A stretch of DNA of 64,000 nucleotides from NCBI GenBank assembly GCA_049583635.1, contig JBAUWF010000016.1:5545-69544 (forward strand), read 5' to 3'. This DNA is from Dokdonella_A sp049583635 (GTDB lineage Bacteria; Pseudomonadota; Gammaproteobacteria; Xanthomonadales; Rhodanobacteraceae). Positions 9,043 through 17,043 of this stretch are shown here, piece by piece (position 1 is the first letter of the stretch; each line of letters starts with the position of its first letter). The notes under the pieces are model-generated. The model worked only from the letters and a program-made list of their open reading frames with translations. It had not been told where the DNA came from and ran no database searches. The translations under genes and the position numbers were made by a program.

Positions 9043-10320
9043 TCAAGTGGGCTGGCGGGCACCGGGCCGGTGGTCGGGATGACGATACTCTGGCAGGAAC
9101 AGCACGAGCAGTGCCGCGAGCCCCGCACACAGGGGCACCACGGTCAGCGCCAGCCGGAAATCGCCGCCGCTCAGGTCGGCCAGATAGCCCACCAACGGTT
9201 GGAAGATCATCGCGCCGGCAATGCCGATCATGTTGACGAATGCCACCACGGTACCGGTCAGCCGGTTCGCCTGGCCCTCCTTGGCCATGGCAAACGTCAG
9301 CATCTGCGGGCCGCCGAAAAAGCCGGCCGCGAACAGCAGGCCCGCTTCCAGCCAGGTGGGTCCGGGTAGATAGAGCGCGCCGGCGTAGGCCAGCGCCGTG
9401 AACAGCGCGCCGAAGAAGACCAGCCACTTGCGGTGGTTGAGTCGGTCCGAGAGCCAGCCGCCGAACACGCTGCCCGCCGTGATCCCCCAGAAGATCAGCG
9501 AGACCAGCGTCTCGGCCGTTACCGGCGAGACGTGATGGTTGCGCACGACCTCGGTGGTTCCCCACAGGCCGCCGTACACATTGACGGGCACGTAGTAGAG
9601 CAGGCCGATGAGCGCGATCGCCCAGGTGCGACGGTTGCCGATCACGGCGACCAGACTTTGTCCGACATGCGTGGCGACGGGGCTGGTGGCAGTGGCGGCC
9701 GGCGAGGGTGGCTCGCGCAGGAAGATCAGCGCCAGCACAAAGATCATCACGCCGACCACACCGGTGGCAACGAACACCTCGCGCCATCCCGCGCTGGCGA
9801 TCAGGCCGGACAGCAGCACGCCGCCGATGGCGGTGCCCAACATCCCCACCGCGTTGACGATGCTGGAAAGCAGGGCGAAGCGCTCCGGTGCAAACCAGTG
9901 GTTGACCAGCCACAGCGCGGCAACGAAAGCGAAGGACGCACCGAAACCGGTCAGCATCCGCCCCGACTCCCCCACCACCAGATGGCCGTTGGCCGTGAAA
10001 ACCAGCACACCGGTCGCACAGCAGAAACTTCCCAGCAGAACGAAGCGCCGTGCCCCGTAGCGGTCGAGCAACAGCCCCACCACGATCTGCATCGGCGCAT
10101 ACACCCAGAAGTAGAGACTGGACAGGGTGCCGAAACCCGCATCCGACAGATGGTAGAAAAGCTTGATCGGACCAGCGGCGAGACTGGGTTCGACCCGTGT
10201 CACGAACTCGAACAGGAAAAACCCCGACGCGATGGCGAAAGCGACCCATGCAGCCTTCGCGGCTTTCGATGGCGTTCCGTTCGCTGTGGGAAGGGGCGTT
10301 TCCTGAGTGTTTTCGGGCAC
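9043..10320 (-). CDS. MFS transporter
   Basis: A 425-residue inner-membrane carrier with about 12 predicted transmembrane helices. The loop between helices 2 and 3 carries the MFS motif as GLLLDRYGARRFVLLG (about 83-98), and FGASFAFVAALWLVNHWFAP lies near helix 4. Half-way symmetry is clear: GGWLSDRLNHRKWLVFFG (about 265-282) repeats the loop motif in the second half. The start is a GTG at 10320 (V-P-E-N-T-Q-E-T) without a strong ribosome binding site, so it is uncertain by a few codons. The N-terminal FEFVTRVEPSLA stretch resembles the MFS group expanded in Legionella and other gammaproteobacteria, where substrates are mostly unknown. No neighbouring catabolic gene suggests a substrate. Confidence 0.92.
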   Translation of the reverse strand: MPENTQETPLPTANGTPSKAAKAAWVAFAIASGFFLFEFVTRVEPSLAAGPIKLFYHLSDAGFGTLSSLYFWVYAPMQIVVGLLLDRYGARRFVLLGSFCCATGVLVFTANGHLVVGESGRMLTGFGASFAFVAALWLVNHWFAPERFALLSSIVNAVGMLGTAIGGVLLSGLIASAGWREVFVATGVVGVMIFVLALIFLREPPSPAATATSPVATHVGQSLVAVIGNRRTWAIALIGLLYYVPVNVYGGLWGTTEVVRNHHVSPVTAETLVSLIFWGITAGSVFGGWLSDRLNHRKWLVFFGALFTALAYAGALYLPGPTWLEAGLLFAAGFFGGPQMLTFAMAKEGQANRLTGTVVAFVNMIGIAGAMIFQPLVGYLADLSGGDFRLALTVVPLCAGLAALLVLFLPEYRHPDHRPGARQPT

Positions 10321-10875
10321 TGGTGAGAATCCGTCCGCGAGCGCTTGTGGTCCGACGAAGGGAGCGTTGTCTGGTTGGTGTGAACAATACGCCAGTGCGT
10401 AGCGGATCCGACGGGAGGGCTGAAGTCAGACAGTGGTCGGGGCAGCCGTCGCCAGCTTCCGCACGTCAGGTTCCTTTTCCGCGGCAACGGCTGTGATGTT
10501 CATTCCGCGTCCGCCTCGGCTCGCTCACAGTCGTTTCGAGTCTGCGGATCCGGCCGAGGCGGATTGCGCCCGAATGTCTGCGACGCGCGCTTGCCCATCA
10601 GCCACTGCCGCACTTCAGTGGGCATTCTGGCGCGCTTGATGGCTTTCTTGTCCAGCACGGCCACCGACCCTGGCGGTCCGCGAGCCACCCACGATTGCGT
10701 GCGCCGTGTGGAGCGCTTCATCGACCCCGGGAATCATCAGACGCATTGAAGATTCTCCGCCAGAAGTGTGTCTTCACCATCCCAGCGATAGGCAATTTCA
10801 CAGTTGCGGCAACGCTGGTCGAATAACAGTGGCAAGGAAAAATTACCGAAGTATGCACTGGGAGGCGAGTCCGGA
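10321..10875. other. about 555 bp intergenic region, no supported gene
   Basis: The region between the MFS start and the stop of the ABC/peptidase gene. Two short minus-strand frames can be read: 73 codons from the ATG at 10721 and 43 codons from the ATG at 10747, the latter preceded by GGCGGAG. Both are rich in Arg and Pro, overlap each other and match no family known to me. The promoter of the MFS gene should lie just above 10320, but no convincing elements were identified. Confidence 0.45.
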
Positions 10876-13800
10876 TTATTCCTTGGTCACCGCGATGCGG
10901 TTGTCGTCGCTGACCCGATCGACCAGCTCGTTGAACGGATCGATGCCGGCTTGATAGGGTTCGGCGTCCACGATCACGCTGATCGTGCTGTCGCCATCGG
11001 CGACGATGCGTTTTTCCAGGTACAGCGGTTTTTCGTCCTGCTCTTCTCCGTCGTCGGCTTTGGCGAACACGCCGATCTCGATCGGGATATCCACCTTGTC
11101 GCGGGTCTCCTTGCCCTTGCCGTCGGCGTAGAACTTGGCGGCGTGCACCTGCATGGTTACCTGGTACCTGCCGTCGGGAAGTTTTCTTGCGGTGGCCTTT
11201 AGCATGCGATTGTCGAACAAGGTGATCTTGTCGAAGAAGTCGGTAATCAGGGTCTGATACTGCGGGCGGGCTTCGACGCGCAGGTCGGCAATCAGGTCAC
11301 GCGTGTCGGTGTACGGCGGTTGCTGGAAGCGCACCTTGTCGAGCCAGGTGTGCAACGCGGCATTGACCTTGCCCTCGCCGATGTAATTCTGCAGTGCGTA
11401 GAAAATCACCGACCCCTTGCGGTAGTGGATGTACTGCTGGTTCTCGACCAGCGCCAACGGCATTTCCTCGACGCGCTCGCCGGCACGGCCGCTGAGGTAA
11501 CGATCGAGTTCGAACTTCAGGAACTTGCGCATCTTCAATGGACCGTACAGGTGCTTCATCACCATCAGCGCCGAATACTGAGCCAGGGATTCGTCGAGCA
11601 TGGTCACACCTTGCACGTCGGCGCCGATCGCCTGGTGCGCCCACCATTGATGACCGATTTCGTGCGCGGTGACGTAGGTGACATAGTCGATGTCGGACGG
11701 CTTGCGCAGATCGGCAATGAAACCGATCGACTCGGAGAATGGAATGGTGTTGGCGAATGACTGCGCGAAGGAGAAATAGTCCGGGAATTCGAGGATGCGC
11801 ACCTGGCGAAACTGGTACGGACCGAAATTCGCGGTGTAGTAATCGAGCGCATGTTTTGCAGCGGCAATCATGCGGCCCACGTTGTACGGGTGCTGCGGGT
11901 CGTAATGGACCTCCAGCGCCACGTCGTGCCAGTGATCGCGTTTGACCACGTAGCGCGCCGACTGGAACGAGAAGAAACCCAGTATGGGAGTGTCCTGCAC
12001 GTAGTGGAAATAGCGGCGGTCGCCTGCGCGCCATTCCTTCTGCAGGTAGCCGGGCGCAAGCGCGATTTGATCGGCGCTGGTCGACAGGGTTGCATCGAAA
12101 TGCACCCAGTCGGAGTCGCAGGAGATCAGGTTGTTCGCATGTGCTGCTTCGTCATCGCGCTTGGCCATGCGCGGCACTTTGCCGAGCCCGTACTTGCGGC
12201 GATCGTTGTTGTCGGTGAGCTGACGGCCCTCGTCGTAGCAGAAATGCGGAAAGCTGCCGTTGTTGAAGAAGGTGCCGTTGTGCACCAGTTGTTCGCCGGC
12301 GGGTTGGTTGGCGAATCCGTCGTAGACGACATGCATGCGGAATTTGAAATCCATTGCGGCGCCCGGTGCCAGTGGCATCACCAGCTTGTAAAGGTAAAGC
12401 CCCTGGGCAGGATCGGCGTGCGTGGTGCTGTGCGCGGGGAAATCGAGATCGATCTTGAAGTCTCGCGTCGGCAACACCGGCAATTGCACCAGCAACTCGT
12501 CGATCGGCGCAGCGTGCTTGTTGACCAGCGTGTAGTGCCCATCGATATCCGCGCGCCGCTGTTTCGGGTAGATGGCGACGTTTGCTTGCACATCGGTTAT
12601 GCGCGGCTGCGCCATGCCGAGATACTTTCGGTAGTCTTTCTCGTAATTGGCGGCCAGGCGCTGACCCTCTTCATAGGTCTGGTAGTGGTACCGGCCATGC
12701 GTGTTGTGGAAGATCCACACACCGATTGCGACGAAGCCGACCAGCGCCGCCGCCAGCACGATGCGCGCAGGCATGCCGAAGCGCTGGGCTGCCACGCGTG
12801 TGCGCGCGCGCAGACCACTTGTGGTGCCGCGCACCCAGTACAGCGCGGCCAGCACCAGCAATGCGATGGCGAAAACGCCCCAGTAGGCGCGGAACCACAA
12901 GGCACCTATCCAGAATGTGCCGAAACCGTTCATGTCCGAATACGGCGCTTCGGGTGCTGTGCCGTAACGATACAAATGATCGGACAGATGGAACTGCGTG
13001 AGCACGATCGAGCTGATGAGGAACGCCACCAGCAGCGCGTAACCCGCAAATTTGTTGTTGGACCACACTTGCAGCACCACCGCGAGGATGCCGAACAACA
13101 GGAAACGGATCAGGTCCAGGCCAAGGTATTGCAGGTACAGCAGCGGCTGTAGATCGTGGTAGCCGCGGATCAGCTGATAACCCATGCAAAAAATCGCGCC
13201 CGCCAGCAGGAAAACCACGATCACCGCCGCGAGTGCGGCGACCTTGGACAGCAACGGGATCCAGTCCGGCGTCGGGTACGCGTCGAGCACCTCACTCACG
13301 CGTCCGCCGCGTTCGCGCCAGACCAACTCGCCGGCGTAGAAACCAACCACGATCAGCAGCATGAACGTGAAACTGTCGCTCATCGCCTGCGCCATCAGGT
13401 GGGTGACGGGCCACACGCTGGTACCGTAGATTTCGCCGCTGAAGGCGAGTCGGCCACCGAGATTGGACAACCCGATCGCGAGCATTACCAGGAACGCCGT
13501 GCCGCGCAGCACGCTACGGGTGTCGAACCGGGCGAGCTTGCTCAATTGCCGGCAATGCACCGCGAAGCCGCTGCGTAGTGTCACTGGCGGCAGCACAATC
13601 GGCGCGCTGGTCGCGACCGTCGGTGCCATGGCTGCCGCGCTGCGCTTGCGCCGACGCCACAGACGCAGTCCCTCGCGATCGGGGTGGAACAGCTTGAACG
13701 ATGCGGCCATCAAGGCGGCGCCAACCGCCAGCCACAGCGCGCGGTTGCCCAGCATCACGCCAAGAAGTTCCGGCACGCGTTCATTGCGGTCGGATGCGGT

Positions 13801-14475
13801 CCAGTAGCGTGTCACCAGTCGCAGCGCACCCAGCCCGAACGGGTCCATCAACGCGCTGGCGGTCTGATGGTCGATGTTGCCGTTGCCGAGCATGACCTCC
13901 GCGATCTGCCACAACACGAAAAACGCGATCACGCCGATGTACGTGCCGAGCATCGAGCGCGTCAACGTCGCCAGCAGGAACAGCAGCGTACCGATGAAAA
14001 ACAGGTTGGGCAGCACAAGTACCACGAGTGCCCAGGCATACGCCGCCCACGGTGTCGGTCCGAGCCGCGCCGCGTCCAGCCACGGCATCAACGAGCCCAG
14101 CCAGATGCCGACCGCAACCGCGAGCAGCACCAGCACGCTGACCAGCCAGCCTGCGGCAAAGCGGCCACCGAGATATGCGCTGCGCGGAATCGGCGTGGAA
14201 AGGATCAACTCGGCGGTGCCCGAATCGAAATCGCGCAACGCGGCGCCGGCGACGAAGATCGTGATCAGGAACAAGCCGAGCACCGAGAAAAAGGCAAGCA
14301 TCGTGATCACGACATACGGCGCGTTGCGATGGATGTTGCCGATTCCGCCGCCGATGGTGATCGAATCGGAGCAGGCGGCGCCGAATGCAAGCGCGCCGAG
14401 TCCCACCGCAATCAGCCAGAACAGCGGGTTACGCAACTGCTGGCGCAGTTCGAAGCGGAAGATTTCGCTGAACAT
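10876..14475 (-). CDS. ABC-2 type permease fused to M1-family metallopeptidase
   Basis: A 1199-residue protein with two halves. Residues 1 to about 580 are two ABC-2-like membrane blocks, each with about six helices. They begin at FRFELRQQLRNPLFWLIAVG (7-26) and at FDTRSVLRGTAFLVMLAIGL (about 317), separated by a soluble linker; a final helix lies at about 570-590. From about 690 onward is an M1 aminopeptidase-like periplasmic domain with HEIGHQWW (about 938-945) and a downstream glutamate in TMLDESLAQYS, forming the zinc site HExxH...E. The stop-start gap from the ABC ATPase gene is 3 nt. The family is known only as ABC transporter permease/M1 aminopeptidase. Transport and cleavage of a peptide or peptide-like substrate is a plausible inference. 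Confidence 0.93.
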   Translation of the reverse strand: MFSEIFRFELRQQLRNPLFWLIAVGLGALAFGAACSDSITIGGGIGNIHRNAPYVVITMLAFFSVLGLFLITIFVAGAALRDFDSGTAELILSTPIPRSAYLGGRFAAGWLVSVLVLLAVAVGIWLGSLMPWLDAARLGPTPWAAYAWALVVLVLPNLFFIGTLLFLLATLTRSMLGTYIGVIAFFVLWQIAEVMLGNGNIDHQTASALMDPFGLGALRLVTRYWTASDRNERVPELLGVMLGNRALWLAVGAALMAASFKLFHPDREGLRLWRRRKRSAAAMAPTVATSAPIVLPPVTLRSGFAVHCRQLSKLARFDTRSVLRGTAFLVMLAIGLSNLGGRLAFSGEIYGTSVWPVTHLMAQAMSDSFTFMLLIVVGFYAGELVWRERGGRVSEVLDAYPTPDWIPLLSKVAALAAVIVVFLLAGAIFCMGYQLIRGYHDLQPLLYLQYLGLDLIRFLLFGILAVVLQVWSNNKFAGYALLVAFLISSIVLTQFHLSDHLYRYGTAPEAPYSDMNGFGTFWIGALWFRAYWGVFAIALLVLAALYWVRGTTSGLRARTRVAAQRFGMPARIVLAAALVGFVAIGVWIFHNTHGRYHYQTYEEGQRLAANYEKDYRKYLGMAQPRITDVQANVAIYPKQRRADIDGHYTLVNKHAAPIDELLVQLPVLPTRDFKIDLDFPAHSTTHADPAQGLYLYKLVMPLAPGAAMDFKFRMHVVYDGFANQPAGEQLVHNGTFFNNGSFPHFCYDEGRQLTDNNDRRKYGLGKVPRMAKRDDEAAHANNLISCDSDWVHFDATLSTSADQIALAPGYLQKEWRAGDRRYFHYVQDTPILGFFSFQSARYVVKRDHWHDVALEVHYDPQHPYNVGRMIAAAKHALDYYTANFGPYQFRQVRILEFPDYFSFAQSFANTIPFSESIGFIADLRKPSDIDYVTYVTAHEIGHQWWAHQAIGADVQGVTMLDESLAQYSALMVMKHLYGPLKMRKFLKFELDRYLSGRAGERVEEMPLALVENQQYIHYRKGSVIFYALQNYIGEGKVNAALHTWLDKVRFQQPPYTDTRDLIADLRVEARPQYQTLITDFFDKITLFDNRMLKATARKLPDGRYQVTMQVHAAKFYADGKGKETRDKVDIPIEIGVFAKADDGEEQDEKPLYLEKRIVADGDSTISVIVDAEPYQAGIDPFNELVDRVSDDNRIAVTKE

Positions 14476-14478
14476 GGG

Positions 14479-15378
14479 TTAGGCGGCCCTGGCGGCGTCC
14501 ACGTGATGCAACTGGCCGAAATACACGTCTTCCAGATCCGGCGGTACGGCGTCGAAACCTTCCTCGGGTTTGGCGTCGGCGAGCACATGGATCACCGTGT
14601 GGCCGGCCACCAGACGCGTCGACAGCACGGTCATGCGAGCGCGGTAGTCTGCCAGCGCTGCCTTGTCGATCTCGCGCCGCCAAACCCGGCCCTCCAGCAA
14701 ACGGATTGTCTCGCGCGGTTCGCCGGTCAGACCTACCTGGCCATCGGCGATGATCGCCATGCGCGAGCACAGCTCGGTCACGTCCTCGACGATATGGGTC
14801 GAGAGAATAACCACCACGCGCTCGCCGATTTCGGCCAGCAGATTGAGAAAACGCTGGCGCTCTTCCGGATCGAGGCCAGCGGTCGGTTCGTCCACGATCA
14901 CGAGTTTGGGATCGCCGATCAGCGCCTGGGCGATGCCGAAGCGCTGACGCATGCCGCCGGAGAACGTGCCAAGTTTGCGCTTGCGCACATCGTGCAGGTT
15001 GACCTGACGCAGCAGTGCATCGACCAGCTCGCGGCGCTCGCCACGGGCGGTTACGCCCTTCAACACCGCGAAGTGATCGAGCATCGCTTCGGCGGTCACT
15101 TTTGGATAGACGCCGAACTCCTGCGGCAGGTAGCCGAGCACCCGACGCGCGGCGGGCTTGTCGGCCAGCACATCGAGGCGATCCGAGCCCGGATCGCCGA
15201 GCGTGATCGTGCCGCTATCAGGTTCCTGCAGCGTCGCGATGGTGCGCATCAGCGTGGACTTGCCGGCGCCGTTCGGGCCGAGCAAGCCGAACATGCCGTT
15301 GGGGATATCGAGCGTGACATCACGCAGCGCGCGTACGCCATTGGCGTAGGTCTTGGACAGATTGCGGATAGACAACAT
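14479..15378 (-). CDS. ABC transporter ATP-binding protein
   Basis: A 299-residue cytoplasmic ATPase of the ABC-2 exporter type, starting at the ATG at 15378 with GAGGAG seven bases upstream. Walker A is GLLGPNGAGKST (about 32-43), the signature is FSGGMRQR (about 137-144), and Walker B is LVIVDEPTAGLDPEE (about 156-170), followed by the H-loop STHIVED. The C-terminal 80 residues (RREIDKAALADYRARMTVLS...) are the CcmA/DrrA-like accessory domain. It ends 3 nt before the permease/M1 peptidase gene, so the two surely form one exporter. Confidence 0.96.
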   Translation of the reverse strand: MLSIRNLSKTYANGVRALRDVTLDIPNGMFGLLGPNGAGKSTLMRTIATLQEPDSGTITLGDPGSDRLDVLADKPAARRVLGYLPQEFGVYPKVTAEAMLDHFAVLKGVTARGERRELVDALLRQVNLHDVRKRKLGTFSGGMRQRFGIAQALIGDPKLVIVDEPTAGLDPEERQRFLNLLAEIGERVVVILSTHIVEDVTELCSRMAIIADGQVGLTGEPRETIRLLEGRVWRREIDKAALADYRARMTVLSTRLVAGHTVIHVLADAKPEEGFDAVPPDLEDVYFGQLHHVDAARAA

Positions 15379-15550
15379 GCTCGACTCCTCACGAGTGCCC
15401 GTGGCGCGGTGCGCGGGGTGAGCCGCGAGTCTAGCCACTTCAATGAATCCAAGCCCATCCCACAAGTCACCGCAACTGCGGATGCGCTGACCTGACCGAT
15501 TGGCTTCGGGTCACGGCGCTGCAGTTGTGATCGGCACGGTGACGTTGGAC

Positions 15551-15580
15551 CAAAGAGAAACCGCGCCATAGCGGCGGTTT
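15551..15580 (-). terminator. probable terminator of tRNA-Ala
   Basis: On the minus strand, downstream of tRNA-Ala, AAACCGC and GCGGTTT form a 7-bp stem around a 9-nt loop, followed by CTCTTTG. The U-tract is interrupted, so this is a moderate rather than ideal intrinsic terminator. Confidence 0.55.
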
Positions 15581-15614
15581 GAAGGATGTTGCGTGATACT
15601 GCGGGATGGTGATT

Positions 15615-15690
15615 TGGTGGAGCGGAGGAGGATCGAACTCCCGACCTCTGCATTGCGAACGCAGCGCTCTCCCAGCTGAGCTACCGCCCC
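15615..15690 (-). tRNA. tRNA-Ala (anticodon CGC)
   Basis: A 76-nt cloverleaf on the minus strand. The acceptor GGGGCGG pairs with CCGCTCC (one G-T pair), then discriminator A and an encoded CCA. The D arm is GCTC-AGCTGGGA-GAGC. The anticodon stem CTGCG/TGCAG holds the loop TTCGCAA, giving anticodon CGC for codon GCG. The T arm is GGGAG-TTCGATC-CTCCT. Decoding GCG with a dedicated tRNA fits the high GC content. Confidence 0.97.
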
Positions 15691-15724
15691 ACGTGATCGA
15701 CACCGCGCATTGCGCGGGGCGCGC

Positions 15725-15753
15725 ATGATATCGCGGGCGTTGACATGGGCCAA
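15725..15753 (-). promoter_or_regulatory. sigma-70 promoter of tRNA-Ala
   Basis: On the minus strand, TTGGCC (15753-15748) and TATCAT (15730-15725) are separated by exactly 17 bp. A GC-rich discriminator (GCGCGCCCCGCG) follows, as in stringently controlled stable-RNA promoters. It lies about 35 nt before the mature 5' end. The same TATCAT -10 hexamer is used at the tRNA-Ser promoter. Confidence 0.65.
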
Positions 15754-15816
15754 GCCCGACGACCACGCGATGTTATCAGGGGCCGCGCCGGGGACGTGGG
15801 TCAGCGGCCGCAAGGT

Positions 15817-16926
15817 TCATGCATCGCTTCCATGCGGCATGAAATCCGCAAGTCGTGTCATCAGGCCTTCGTGCAGCACCTCGCGCCGCCAGCCCTCCAG
15901 GGCTGCCGGCCAGCAGCCGGTCACCAGCAGCGTTTCAATGTGCCGGCGCGCGCAGAGCAGGCCCGGCGGCAGATCCAGTTCCATCGCGTGCGCATCGACG
16001 ATTTCACGGAGCGCTGCCAGCACCTTCTTGTCCGAAGCGCCAGGCGAACGCGGGATCGGCATGAATTCGAGCTCGTCCGGTGCGAGCGGGGCATGCAGCC
16101 GATCGAGCAATTCGGCTCGTTGCTGACCACGCATTGCCCGCAGACCCTTTACGCACTCGAACAGGGCATTGGCGTCGGCCGGCGGATTGGCGGTGAGCGC
16201 AAGTGCGCGCGCGTCGTCGAGCACCCACGGTCTCGGGCGATTGAGCGTGCGGGCGGTAGCCTCGCGCCAACGCAACAAGCGGCGCAGCAGTGCCTGGCGG
16301 TCGCGCGGCCAGTTTGCTGCGCTGCTGAACGCGACTTGCGGTTCGGGGTCCGGCGCGCGTTGGGCGGCGCGCCGGACCATGCGCGCACAATCCTCGGCCA
16401 GCCAGTCGCTGTAGCCACGTTGCGCGAGCAGCGCGCACAGCCGGTCATGAAGATCGGGCAGATAAATGACGTCCTGCGCGGCGTACTCGATCTGGTTCGG
16501 CGTCAGCGGTCGGCGCAGCCAATTCGAGCGGGTTTCGCCCTTGGCCAGTTCGATACCGGCCAATTGCTGCACGAGTTTCTGATAGCCAAGACCCGGGCCA
16601 AGGCCCGCGAACGCGGCCGCGATTTGCGTGTCGAACAGACGTGCGGGCCCATCCGGGAGAATCGCGGCAAGCGCTTCAAGGTCCTCGCCGGCACTGTGCA
16701 TGACGCAACAATGTGCGGAATCGGCGAGCAGGCGCCCGAGCGGAGCCAGATCGATATCGGTCAGCGGGTCGATCAGCCCAACGCGCCCGTCGATGGCCAG
16801 TTGCAGCAACGCAAGTTGCGGCAGCAACGTATCGGTTCGCATGAACTCGGTGTCGAGATGCAGCGATGCCGGCGGGTTTTCGAGCAGACGTTGCAGCGGC
16901 TCGTTGCGGTCAATCCATTCGGTCAA
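15817..16926 (-). CDS. rnd: ribonuclease D
   Basis: A 369-residue 3'-5' exoribonuclease that trims tRNA and other stable RNA precursors. The DEDDy active site is visible: LHLDTEF (about 23-29), HSAGEDLEAL (about 77-86) and YAAQDVIYLPDLH (about 149-161) with the terminal Tyr and Asp. GETRSNWLRRPL is the usual RNase D block before the last motif. The C-terminal half contains an HRDC domain. The start is a TTG at 16926 (L-T-E-W-I-D-R-N), clearly marked by AAAGGAG six bases upstream; no in-frame ATG is available nearby. It stands next to tRNA-Ala, a likely class of substrate, but this adjacency may be chance. Confidence 0.95.
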   Translation of the reverse strand: MTEWIDRNEPLQRLLENPPASLHLDTEFMRTDTLLPQLALLQLAIDGRVGLIDPLTDIDLAPLGRLLADSAHCCVMHSAGEDLEALAAILPDGPARLFDTQIAAAFAGLGPGLGYQKLVQQLAGIELAKGETRSNWLRRPLTPNQIEYAAQDVIYLPDLHDRLCALLAQRGYSDWLAEDCARMVRRAAQRAPDPEPQVAFSSAANWPRDRQALLRRLLRWREATARTLNRPRPWVLDDARALALTANPPADANALFECVKGLRAMRGQQRAELLDRLHAPLAPDELEFMPIPRSPGASDKKVLAALREIVDAHAMELDLPPGLLCARRHIETLLVTGCWPAALEGWRREVLHEGLMTRLADFMPHGSDA

Positions 16927-17043
16927 GACGACTCCTTTGTGAGGGTTGAATAAATGATGTGGAACAAGAAGGTTGCGGCTTGCCGAATGCTAACCTAAGG
17001 TGCGATTGCACCGCTGTCATCGTTCGATCCTGCCTGATTCGCC

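Noticed and set aside
8837..10387. 516-codon minus-strand frame overlapping the MFS gene
   Set aside because: Arg/Gly/Pro-rich translation without membrane helices. The MFS frame in the same place has a complete family pattern.
10500..10721. 73-codon minus-strand frame in the gap before the MFS gene
   Set aside because: No ribosome binding site, no family match, and it overlaps another short frame. Left as undecided intergenic sequence.
13684..15495. 603-codon plus-strand frame across the ABC permease and ATPase genes
   Set aside because: His/Gln/Arg-rich shadow opposite two clearly conserved genes.
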